Shown here one piece after another: positions 27,768 to 34,747 of a stretch of 64,000 nucleotides of DNA (position 1 is its first letter; each line of letters starts with the position of its first letter). A program made the position numbers and the translations under genes. Source of the DNA: an uncultured Eubacteriales bacterium (GTDB lineage: Bacteria; Bacillota; Clostridia; Oscillospirales; Oscillospiraceae); the NCBI GenBank assembly GCA_900543625.1, contig UQSF01000005.1:49435-113434 (forward strand). Reading direction: 5' to 3'. The notes beneath the pieces were generated by a model. The model was not told the DNA's origin. It was given only the letters and a program-made list of their open reading frames with translations, and did not search any database.

Positions 27768-27791
27768 AGCCGCAGGCAATAACCTGCGGCT
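27768..27791. terminator. hairpin between repA-like gene and parB
   Basis: 9-bp stem (AGCCGCAGG and complement) with a 6-base loop overlapping the repA-like stop codon; no clear T-run. Confidence 0.45.
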
Positions 27792-28738
27792 CAGATGAAT
27801 CCCTCCGACATATCGTGGCTCACAAGGCTTCGGTAGTAGTTCCCGATGGTCAGAGGGGCGTTATACAGCGTGGCTAAAAGATACTGGCGCATATTGCGGA
27901 TGCGGGTGGTGTTTTCCTTCAGCCCGCCCATCACAAAGCGGATGTGCTCGCTGTTCAGCTTCAAAAACTGGCTCCTGACCACCTCGGCGGGCTTATCGTC
28001 GCCGGAAATGCGGACGGAGCTTTTTGTCGTACAGACAACATCCACCAGCAGCTCCAGGATTTCTTCCAACGTGTCCTGCTCGTATGGATAGTCTGTCAGG
28101 AGTGCGTCGTAGGCGATGTTCTCCGCAATAAGTGCTCTGTACCGCTCTCTTAAAACCGCTTCGTTTCCTTTCGCTTCCCGCCCGTGATCCCTTCTGAACG
28201 AAGTGAAGGGAAAGGAATTCGTATCACTAAAATCAGTATCATTCTTATCAGTATAACTACCTCGTGATTTTAACGGTTCTTGATCCGTGATTTTCACTGC
28301 TCCTGATCCGTGATTTTCACGGTTCTGGAATCGTGATTCCGGGGAGGGAGTGGTACTGCCCGATGCGTTATCCATAGGGTTAACCGCATCCTTCTCCACA
28401 AAGTTCTTGACGTAGATGAGGTTGGGCTTGCCCAGCCCCTGCCTCTTGCGCTCGATAAGGCGGCATTTGCTCTCCAGCTCATGCAGCAGCTTTCCGGCCT
28501 TCTGGTCGGCGCAGCCCAGGGCGGTCATGACCTCCTCGATGGTGAAGATGATATACACACGTCCTTCTTTATCCAGCCAGCCGTTCTTGCAGCTCAGGCT
28601 CATGCGGTCAAGGAGCAGACCGTAGAGCACCTTGGCTTCTGCGGAAACGCTTCTGAACCGTTCCTCCGTGAACAGCACCTTGGGGATACGGTAGAAGAAG
28701 AACTGTTCCGCTTCCGCACCATAGAAATAGTCATACAT
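27791..28738 (-). CDS. replication initiator RepA-like protein (DUF6017 type)
   Basis: 315 residues. The N-terminus matches the RepA_N initiator domain of Firmicutes plasmids and ICEs (EQFFFYRIPKVLFTEERFRSVSAEAKVLYGLLLDRM, then the winged-helix region). The middle is low-complexity and polar, and the C-terminus (YDALLTDYPYEQDTLEEILELLVDV ... MRQYLLATLYNAPLTIGNYY) is the DUF6017 region. Probably starts replication of the excised element. Start at 28738; AAAGGAG lies 13 bases upstream, rather far. Looks intact. Confidence 0.85.
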   Translation of the reverse strand: MYDYFYGAEAEQFFFYRIPKVLFTEERFRSVSAEAKVLYGLLLDRMSLSCKNGWLDKEGRVYIIFTIEEVMTALGCADQKAGKLLHELESKCRLIERKRQGLGKPNLIYVKNFVEKDAVNPMDNASGSTTPSPESRFQNRENHGSGAVKITDQEPLKSRGSYTDKNDTDFSDTNSFPFTSFRRDHGREAKGNEAVLRERYRALIAENIAYDALLTDYPYEQDTLEEILELLVDVVCTTKSSVRISGDDKPAEVVRSQFLKLNSEHIRFVMGGLKENTTRIRNMRQYLLATLYNAPLTIGNYYRSLVSHDMSEGFI

Positions 28739-29030
28739 GGCTTCTGTCACGCTCCTTTGGAAGCCCTGAGGCGCGCATGACCGCCTTGGTACACCATCCG
28801 ATGCAGGGGGCAGCCCTTCCGTAGGGACAGCCCTCGCACTCCGAAACGGGAGCGGCGCTGTCCGCATTTGCTTCGTAAACTTGTTCTATGCCGTTCCGTC
28901 TTTCGGGCTTCTGCGGGACGGGACAGCAGCAGCCGTCCGGGTAGACGCAGCCCTTTAGCTTCCCTTTTCGGTACAGGCAGTACCGGCAGTCATATACGTT
29001 GTAGCCCCACGACTTCCCATATGCTTTCAC
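28731..29030 (-). CDS. cysteine-rich ICE protein
   Basis: 99 residues from GTG 29030, with AGGAGG 7 bases upstream. Two cysteine clusters, YDCRYCLYRKGKLKGC ... CCCP and CEGCPYGRAAPCIGWC, suggest two zinc sites. Small proteins with this pattern precede repA in Tn1549-like elements; possibly a DNA-binding regulator. It overlaps the repA-like start by 8 bases. Confidence 0.75.
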   Translation of the reverse strand: MKAYGKSWGYNVYDCRYCLYRKGKLKGCVYPDGCCCPVPQKPERRNGIEQVYEANADSAAPVSECEGCPYGRAAPCIGWCTKAVMRASGLPKERDRSHV

Positions 29031-29293
29031 AATAACACCTCCTTCGCCCGCATCTGGGCATAAAAACAGCGCGCCTGCCGACCCAAGCGCCACTTTGGGT
29101 AACAGACGCGCTATGTACTGATTATTGCAAGGGTGTCGTCTCCTTACCGGGAGATGAACCGAGCAATAGCTGCTGAAATTGACTGCTTCAAGAGGGCGGA
29201 ATACAAGTAATTTCGCTGTTCGGGTGTCCTAAAACCATTGATATTACTGTGTTTTTTGAAAAATGCTGTATCACCACTCGCACCAAACTTTGT

Positions 29294-29326
29294 AAAATCC
29301 CGTAGTCGTTGAAACTACGGGATTTT
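29294..29326. terminator. bidirectional terminator
   Basis: 13-bp stem (AAAATCCCGTAGT and complement) with a 7-base loop, A-run before and T-rich stretch after. Confidence 0.85.
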
Positions 29327-29350
29327 CTTTATTTATCAATGCTTTGCACC

Positions 29351-29406
29351 GCTTTTCACTTGCGCATTTTTTCTCCATAGCGGCGAAAAATCGCACGTGA
29401 AAAGCC
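29351..29406. repeat. imperfect inverted repeat near element end
   Basis: Arms of about 21 bases (GCTTTTCACTTGCGCATTTT against the complement of 29386-29406) with one mismatch and two single-base bulges, 12 bases apart. Could be a terminal, oriT-like or transcript structure; not assignable by eye. Confidence 0.5.
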
Positions 29407-29643
29407 GCTTTTAACCCATCATTTTACGACAATTTTACGACGCCACTTCCGCACTTTCTCCAGCACCAGTTTTCTTTGCCGAAGTATACATCTTTTCGCC
29501 TTTCAAAAAGCGTGAAAAAATTAAGGAGAAAATAAAATAGGCATAAAAAGAACTGTAAGAGATATTCACCAGCCTTGTACAGACAAGGCTTATGCGACAA
29601 ATAAATGTCACATCACAAAAATGCATTAGAGGTAGATGCGTAC

Positions 29644-30231
29644 TTATTCAACCTTTAACATTAAGTCGTTGCCATTCCACAAGATTCCAACATTACCACA
29701 ATAGTACCCATTTAATTCGTCTCCATTTTCCATATCAGAAAGCGCAACTTGAATATCAGATTCTGATACTGTTTTGTCCAAAATAGGGATGGAAACTTTA
29801 GCGATTTCTACAGCTTGCTCTAAAGAAATATCATCAGCATAAAGCCGGATATCATCTTTGCTCCATCCATATCCAACAATATCTATATTGACATCATCTA
29901 TATTTCCAGTCACTGCGTATGAATTGGAAAAAGCACCCAGCCGAAACTCTGTCCTATAGTGACCGCTTTCCTTGTCGGTGACATTAACTTCCGTTACATT
30001 TGAAATTTGTGCAGTTGCAGCATCATTATATGCAGTGACAAAAGAACTGACAAGAGCTTTTACATCTGGTTCTTGGATTGGCTCTTTACCTTTGCTCAAA
30101 TCAGCCGTATCTTGATAGGACTCGCTTGGAGAATCACTCGGAATTGAACCGGCTTTATCGTCAGTATTCCCGCACGCTGCACAAACCACGATCGCGAGTG
30201 ACAGCAGAATAAATAAAAATGCTTTTTTCAT
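29644..30231 (-). CDS. putative lipoprotein, unknown
   Basis: 195 residues. Lipoprotein signal MKKAFLFILLSLAIVVCAAC, with the lipidated Cys at about 20, then a polar Ser/Asp-rich linker (about 22-55) and a soluble domain of alternating strands. GGAGG lies 6-7 bases before ATG 30231. Clearly more A+T-rich than the surrounding genes, so likely acquired horizontally. No family recognised; no catalytic motif. Confidence 0.8.
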   Translation of the reverse strand: MKKAFLFILLSLAIVVCAACGNTDDKAGSIPSDSPSESYQDTADLSKGKEPIQEPDVKALVSSFVTAYNDAATAQISNVTEVNVTDKESGHYRTEFRLGAFSNSYAVTGNIDDVNIDIVGYGWSKDDIRLYADDISLEQAVEIAKVSIPILDKTVSESDIQVALSDMENGDELNGYYCGNVGILWNGNDLMLKVE

Positions 30232-30251
30232 AATATCCCTCCAATCTATAA

Positions 30252-30329
30252 TCAATAATACTTTTTGTCATTCCAGATGTCACGGAGCTTTCTGACAAGT
30301 TCTTTTTCTGTTTCAGTCAGTTTTCTCAT
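30252..30329 (-). CDS. possible 25-residue peptide
   Basis: ATG 30329 opens a highly charged helix, MRKLTETEKELVRKLRDIW, ending NDKKYY, just upstream of the lipoprotein. No good ribosome site. The amphipathic composition is gene-like, but the size leaves it doubtful; may be the tail of a decayed gene. Confidence 0.25.
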   Translation of the reverse strand: MRKLTETEKELVRKLRDIWNDKKYY

Positions 30330-30483
30330 GAGCAGTCACCATGCCTCATCGAAATACCCGCATCGAACATTGCTTTGTGAGCATTATAACCTCCGGCCGT
30401 GCCGGTTTCAAGTATTTTCCGGAAGCAGGCAAACACGCGCTGCATCCCCCGCCGCATCTGCGCGGCGTTCCCAAAACAAACAG

Positions 30484-30515
30484 CGGCGCCGGTCTCCGAA
30501 CAGAGACCGGCGCCG
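30484..30515. terminator. strong bidirectional terminator
   Basis: 13-bp GC-rich stem (CGGCGCCGGTCTC and complement), 6-base loop, with TTTTTT on the plus side and a T-rich stretch on the minus side. It follows the exchanger gene. Confidence 0.85.
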
Positions 30516-30520
30516 GTTTT

Positions 30521-31510
30521 TTATGCGCCGAAGCACGTGAACATGATGACAAGATACGCGATATAGAGCGCGCCGATGAAAAAGCCGACCCAGCGCTTGA
30601 ACTTGCCCTGCACGAGCGCCGGAACGATCGCCGCCGCACTCACGGCAAGGCACGCCGGAATATCCAGCAGCATGCCCTGCCGCTCGACCGGCAGCGGCTT
30701 GCCGAGGATGAGCGCGCACAGCGGCATAATGAGCGTGAGGTCCATGATGTTCGCGCCGATGATGTTGCCCACCGACAGCGAGGACTGCTTCTTGCGGATG
30801 GCCGTGATGGTCGTGACAAGCTCCGGCAGCGACGTGCCGATGGCGATCATGGTCGCACCGATGATGGCATCCGGCACACCAAGCATCTGTGCGAGTGCGG
30901 TTCCGTTGTCGATCAGCAGCTGCGCGCCGAGCACGATGGCCGCAGCGCCGAGCACGAATTTGCCGATATTGATCGCGACCGTCCGGCCGTCCGTCTTGGG
31001 GCGGACATCCTGCTCCAGGGCCTCAAGCGACTGCTCACGCCGCGCAGAGACAAGGCTCTCGGCAATAAAGCACACAAAAATGACAAGGATCAAAACGCTC
31101 TCAAGGATGGACAGCTGCCCGTCACGCGTGAAGCCGAACAGAACCGCGATCGCCGCGAGCAGCAGCACCGCCTTGACCGCATACTGCCGCCGTGGCATGG
31201 TGCACTCCATGCAGATCAGCGACAGGCACATGATCAGGCCGGTATTGGCCGTCACCGAGCCGACGGCGTTGCCGATGGCGATGTCCGCATTGCCCTCCAG
31301 CGCGGAAAAGACGGACACGAGCATCTCCGGCATCGTCGTGGCAAAGCTCACAACGGTCGCGCCGATGATGAATTTAGGGATACCGGAGGCCTCGGCGATC
31401 CATGTGGCGGCATCGACAAACAGGTCGCCGCCCTTGATGATGCAGATCAGCCCCACCGCAAACAGCAGCAGGACAAGGAAGAGGGTACTGCCGGTAAAAT
31501 CGAGGTTCAT
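30521..31510 (-). CDS. Na+/Ca2+ exchanger-type (CaCA family) cation antiporter
   Basis: 329 residues, about ten transmembrane helices in two inverted halves. The two alpha repeats are clear: GATVVSFATTMPEMLVSV and NAVGSVTANT in the first, GATMIAIGTSLPELVTTITA and VGNIIGANIMDLT in the second. Family members exchange Na+ or H+ for Ca2+ or other divalent ions. The mRNA leader carries a yybP-ykoY riboswitch, whose ligand is Mn2+, so Mn2+ export is a real possibility here. Start ATG 31510 has AAAGGAG 8 bases upstream. Confidence 0.92.
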   Translation of the reverse strand: MNLDFTGSTLFLVLLLFAVGLICIIKGGDLFVDAATWIAEASGIPKFIIGATVVSFATTMPEMLVSVFSALEGNADIAIGNAVGSVTANTGLIMCLSLICMECTMPRRQYAVKAVLLLAAIAVLFGFTRDGQLSILESVLILVIFVCFIAESLVSARREQSLEALEQDVRPKTDGRTVAINIGKFVLGAAAIVLGAQLLIDNGTALAQMLGVPDAIIGATMIAIGTSLPELVTTITAIRKKQSSLSVGNIIGANIMDLTLIMPLCALILGKPLPVERQGMLLDIPACLAVSAAAIVPALVQGKFKRWVGFFIGALYIAYLVIMFTCFGA

Positions 31511-31537
31511 AACGCATTCTCCTTTGTGACCGCGCGC

Positions 31538-31672
31538 AAAAAATGAGACTTCCCGCACGATCATAGCATATGATGTGCTAAAAGTCTCATTACCTATCAT
31601 CATAGGCGCATGACCACCGGCTGCTGCCGGGAGATTGTTGACCATGCGTTCGCAACTACTCCCTTTTAACGA
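31538..31672 (-). promoter_or_regulatory. yybP-ykoY (Mn2+) riboswitch with terminator platform
   Basis: Between the promoter and the exchanger gene, the minus strand carries the hallmark blocks AAAGGGAGTAG (near 31665), GGTCAACA (near 31645) and TAATGAGACTTTT (near 31585). The last block is one arm of a hairpin whose other arm, AAGTCTCATT, precedes a T-run at 31538-31543: an intrinsic terminator that the metal-bound aptamer could prevent. Known biology: this class binds Mn2+ and turns on Mn exporters. Confidence 0.85.
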
Positions 31673-31678
31673 GAAAGC

Positions 31679-31707
31679 ATCTTAGCACACCGCGCAGGGC
31701 TTGTCAA
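31679..31707 (-). promoter_or_regulatory. promoter of the riboswitch-exchanger unit
   Basis: TTGACA (31707-31702) and TAAGAT (31684-31679), 17-base spacing, just upstream of the aptamer. Confidence 0.85.
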
Positions 31708-31728
31708 GCAATGCCATATCAAAACCTG

Positions 31729-31754
31729 CCGTTTTTGCACACCGGCAAAAACGG
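31729..31754. repeat. inverted repeat between divergent units
   Basis: 10-bp arms CCGTTTTTGC and complement with a 6-base loop, extended imperfectly outward. Function unknown; could be a terminator or operator. Confidence 0.4.
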
Positions 31755-31831
31755 TTTTATACGGAAGGAGATCACGGCCGCCGGTATTGTCTTTGCCGGG
31801 CAAAAACCTCACAGCGTTTGCCGGCGTATCG

Positions 31832-31865
31832 AAAAGGAAGCAGCGGCAAAACGCTGCTTCCTTTT
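31832..31865 (-). terminator. terminator of the acyl-CoA dehydrogenase operon
   Basis: 14-bp perfect stem (AAAAGGAAGCAGCG and complement), loop of six, ending in TTTT on the minus strand. The stem abuts the stop codon at 31865. Confidence 0.85.
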
Positions 31866-33010
31866 TACATTTTTCCCGGGTTTGTCAGGCCGCCGGAAAT
31901 GACGATCCGGCAGATCTCCGACGTGCCCTCGGCGACGGTCAGCATGTGCGCATCGCGGAAAAGGCGGTCAACGCCAGACTGCGCGCTCAGACCGTGCGCA
32001 CCATGTATCTGGCAGGCGGCCTTGCACGTCGCAAATGCGCTTTCCGTGGCAAACAGCTTGAGCGCAGCAACGTCCCGCGTGTGCGGCATTCCGTCGGCCA
32101 TCATGGAGGCGACTGTGTAGAGCGAATTTCTTGCCATCAGCGTTTTCGTGTACATATCCGCGATCGGGAATGACACGCCCTGATAGGAGGCCAGGCTGCG
32201 GCCGTACAGCCCGACACGTCCGGCAAAGCTCACGGAATCATCGAGCGCCGCCTGCGAAATGCCGACCGCCACAGCGGCCATATCGAGTCTGCCTTCGTTC
32301 AGAAGCGGCTTTATCAGCGGATAGCCCACATTTTCCTCACCGACAAGACAGTAATCGGGTATCGAGCACTCGTCGAGAATAATATGTCCCATCGGCGAGT
32401 TGTTGAGCCCGATCATGCTGCGGTTTTCCACGACCGTCAGCCCTGGGGCGTCTTTGGGAATGAAAAACATGCTCATACTGCGGCTGCGCTCGGCAGACGG
32501 GCTTTTTGCCGTGACGACATAGCCATCGGCGACTCCGGCATTCGTGACCCAGCATTTTTTTCCAGTAAGTATCCAGCGGCTGCCGTCCTTTACGGCAATG
32601 GTGTCCACGCCCAGCGCATCGGATCCGCCGCGCTCCTCGGATATGGCAAAGGCAAAGAGCAGCTCGCCGCGGCGCGCTGGCTCGATGACTTTTTTTTTCA
32701 GTGTCTCCGTGCCGCAGCAGGCGATCAGCTCCGTGCACTGATAGTGCGGGCTTACGATCAGCCCCAGTGAGGCCAGTCCACGCGACAGCTCCTCAATGAT
32801 GATCGCGCCCTCAAGACTGCCGTATTTTGCGCCGCTGCCGATGTATTCAAACTCCGCATCCAGATAGCCCATTTTGCCAATGCGTGCGTACAAATCGTGC
32901 GGAAAGCCGCCTCGGTTATCCAGCTCTGTGGCCACTGGACACACCTCGTGGTCGACAAACTCCCTGAGCTCGGCTCTGAGCTTTTGCTGTTCCTTCGTCA
33001 ATAAAAACAT
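31865..33010 (-). CDS. acyl-CoA dehydrogenase
   Basis: 381 residues, full length. FAD enzyme that inserts or, with a suitable electron donor, removes the alpha-beta double bond of acyl-CoA. Typical blocks: FAISEERGGSDALGV (substrate/FAD contact), KCWVTNAGVADGYVV, LNEGRLDMAAVAVGISQAAL and the C-terminal AEGTSEICR with the expected catalytic base Glu361. It lies 12 bases after the DRTGG/CBS regulator and shares its strand. A second dehydrogenase with ETF is encoded divergently, so the two may work on the same or successive substrates. Confidence 0.93.
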   Translation of the reverse strand: MFLLTKEQQKLRAELREFVDHEVCPVATELDNRGGFPHDLYARIGKMGYLDAEFEYIGSGAKYGSLEGAIIIEELSRGLASLGLIVSPHYQCTELIACCGTETLKKKVIEPARRGELLFAFAISEERGGSDALGVDTIAVKDGSRWILTGKKCWVTNAGVADGYVVTAKSPSAERSRSMSMFFIPKDAPGLTVVENRSMIGLNNSPMGHIILDECSIPDYCLVGEENVGYPLIKPLLNEGRLDMAAVAVGISQAALDDSVSFAGRVGLYGRSLASYQGVSFPIADMYTKTLMARNSLYTVASMMADGMPHTRDVAALKLFATESAFATCKAACQIHGAHGLSAQSGVDRLFRDAHMLTVAEGTSEICRIVISGGLTNPGKM

Positions 33011-33022
33011 AGCTTTGTTCCC

Positions 33023-34336
33023 TTATCGTTCCGTAAAAATGAGCATAGCCTTTGCAAACGTTGCCGTTTCGGTATAGACCTCCGCTTCGACCGAAAAGCC
33101 CGCCTTACCGTTTGATGTGAGTGCCGTGCAGAGCATAAGCCCGCCGACCTGCGTTATCTGCTCAGGATAGAAAAACGAGCTGCTGCTCAAAGCGCAGTCA
33201 AGGCAGCCCTGCTGCGCAAGATGTTTATCGGCAGCGACGAGCATCAACGCAGTCGGCAGAATGTCCATATTCGCAAGCTCCGCCTCCGGGACGCGCAGCT
33301 CATACACCCTGCGGTCCTCGTTGGAATACTCCGGAGCCGGCACCAGAAACGACGCATAGTCAGACATGCTCTCCGTGCCCAGATACATGAAATAGCGGAT
33401 CAGATCCGAGGCATAGAACACGCCCTCCATCTTATCATCGCGCAGAACCGCCGCAAACGAGCTGCCGGAGAGCATCATCTTCCTTGCCGCTTCGCGCACG
33501 GAGCTTTGTGCATCGACCGTCAGGAGCCTGGCGTCCTGCGACACGAGCGTCGAGAGTTTCTGCGTATGCCCGGCTGCAAAGGTGCGCGGGATATCGATCC
33601 CGCCGCACAGGTGCAGCTCCTCATCGACGACGGGAAAGGATCTCATGCCGGGAAATTGCTCGTCATAGTACCGCTGCCAGTCGGCGACATAATCGTTGCG
33701 GTAGAGGTAGTTCGGCGCCTGCATCCACTCGGACACAGGGGCATCCTCGTCCGCGAGCCTTGCCGAGGAAAACTGGCTGTCAAACAGCTTCATGATCGCA
33801 TAGGTGTTCTGCAGCGCCGTGAGGATGCAGACGCCGTTTTTTTCAGCCTTGACGATGTGATAATCGCTCGGGCGGCCGCCGCCGGTGATCAGCATATGCG
33901 CACGGGACTGTATGATCAGGGTCTGGAAATCTGGGCGTTTGCCGACGATGCACAGCGTGCGGCTTGGATTCGCATATTCCAGGCGGCTCAGAAGCTGCGC
34001 CTCATCGCTGTCGCAGATCACGATATTATCAATGGTACAGCCGAGCGATTTTCTGCCCGCTGCACAGCTTACCCCGAGCGCCGACACGAGCTCGGAAAGC
34101 GTCACGGCGCAGCTGTCCGAGTCAACGTCAGACTCTATGCGGAACGTGCCGGATTTCGGCTTTGTGATGACAAGGCCGCGCTGCTCGGCCTCCTTTATGG
34201 CCTTATAGACCGTCCCCTCACTGACATCGAGTTCGGAGGCAAGGCCCCTTACAGAAATTTTCGTTCCCGGTTCTGTCGCCTCGATGCGCGACAAAACGAT
34301 ATCGTTTTTAATGGAAATGGTACTCCCCCCAAGCAA
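33023..34336 (-). CDS. HTH-DRTGG-CBS-hotdog transcriptional regulator (YtoI-like)
   Basis: 437 residues. N-terminal winged helix (GTKISVRGLASELDVSEGTVYKAIKEAEQRGLV), a DRTGG-type domain (about 75-190; HMLITGGGRPSDYH), CBS-like motif region (about 240-310; DARLLTVDAQSSVREAARKMM), and a C-terminal hotdog fold (about 330-437; ALMLVAADKHLAQ ... VGGLMLCTALTSNGKAGFSVEAEVYTETATFAKAMLIF). This is the YtoI layout. Hotdog folds bind acyl-CoA thioesters and CBS domains bind adenine nucleotides, so an acyl-CoA-responsive regulator of the flanking genes is plausible (inference). There is no ATG in place; translation may start at TTG 34336 or at the ATT codons following a GGGGGGAG site. A perfect palindrome overlaps its 5' region. 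Confidence 0.82.
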   Translation of the reverse strand: MLGGSTISIKNDIVLSRIEATEPGTKISVRGLASELDVSEGTVYKAIKEAEQRGLVITKPKSGTFRIESDVDSDSCAVTLSELVSALGVSCAAGRKSLGCTIDNIVICDSDEAQLLSRLEYANPSRTLCIVGKRPDFQTLIIQSRAHMLITGGGRPSDYHIVKAEKNGVCILTALQNTYAIMKLFDSQFSSARLADEDAPVSEWMQAPNYLYRNDYVADWQRYYDEQFPGMRSFPVVDEELHLCGGIDIPRTFAAGHTQKLSTLVSQDARLLTVDAQSSVREAARKMMLSGSSFAAVLRDDKMEGVFYASDLIRYFMYLGTESMSDYASFLVPAPEYSNEDRRVYELRVPEAELANMDILPTALMLVAADKHLAQQGCLDCALSSSSFFYPEQITQVGGLMLCTALTSNGKAGFSVEAEVYTETATFAKAMLIFTER

Positions 34337-34339
34337 ACT

Positions 34340-34356
34340 GTATCACCAAGTGATAC
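34340..34356. promoter_or_regulatory. candidate operator, 7-3-7 palindrome
   Basis: GTATCAC-CAA-GTGATAC, a perfect inverted repeat directly upstream of the regulator's start region. Position suggests autoregulation by the YtoI-like protein. Confidence 0.55.
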
Positions 34357-34421
34357 TGATTATACACTCCGTGGGGAAGAAATACAAGAAAAATGATGAA
34401 TGATAAAAGATTGTCGAGGTG

Positions 34422-34484
34422 TTGTATAACAATTTCGGTATCCGGAAGCGAAAACGCGACGCCGGCCGTGTAACTGTTATACAA
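34422..34484. promoter_or_regulatory. paired half-sites upstream of the acyl-CoA dehydrogenase-etf operon
   Basis: TTGTATAACA (34422-34431) and its exact complement TGTTATACAA (34475-34484), 43 bases apart, in the 411-base divergent intergenic region. Could be two operators for DNA looping. The rest of the region is AT-rich, without a gene. Confidence 0.45.
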
Positions 34485-34562
34485 AAACCGGCGCATACTG
34501 TTGTTGTCGTGAAACACACTTTGTTGCAAGCGCCAAAAAGCAAGTAAGTTCGCTAAAAACTG

Positions 34563-34591
34563 TTGACGAGCTGTGTTTTTGATGTTAAATT
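34563..34591 (+). promoter_or_regulatory. promoter of the acyl-CoA dehydrogenase-etfBA operon
   Basis: TTGACG (34563-34568) and TAAATT (34586-34591), 17-base spacing. It leaves a leader of about 150 bases before the first gene. Confidence 0.65.
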
Positions 34592-34747
34592 GTTCACATA
34601 GAAACCCAATGGCAAGGCCAAGCTTCGAAAAACAGTTCTAGCCTGTAGTAGTACAGAATCGGGTAAAAAGCAGTTAACAGCCACAATCTGTTGTATGACA
34701 CTCGGAAGTAAACAGAAACGAACACTTTCTTAACGGAGGAATGCACA

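Larger units (their letters stand above)
15925..29430. mobile_element. remnant of a Tn1549/CTn-like integrative conjugative element
   Basis: All genes in this stretch read on the minus strand in the order known for Tn1549-type elements: Cys-rich protein, RepA-like initiator, ParB, then (after a gap in the expected order) giant methylase/helicase, DUF3849, MobC, CD1845, relaxase, recombinase. Missing are ParA, the VirB4/VirD4/VirB6 type IV secretion genes, topoisomerase, most of the relaxase and the recombinase catalytic domain. Three in-sequence joins mark the losses. The left boundary is taken at the recombinase stop next to tRNA-Leu; the right boundary is only approximate, in an AT-rich region. 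Serine recombinases do not normally use tRNA ends, so the tRNA adjacency may be accidental. The remnant cannot move by itself. Confidence 0.8.
29031..29643. other. right flank of the element, no convincing gene
   Basis: 613 bases without a supported gene. It holds the hairpins at 29294-29326 and 29351-29406, the direct repeat ATTTTACGAC at 29422-29431 and 29433-29442, and an AT-rich stretch to the lipoprotein stop. A 63-codon minus-strand frame (29435-29626) lacks a ribosome site and a recognisable product. The right end of the element probably lies here. Confidence 0.6.

Noticed and set aside
29435..29626. 63-codon minus-strand frame at the element's right flank
   Set aside because: No ribosome site, hydrophobic low-complexity start and no recognisable family; AT-rich chance frame.
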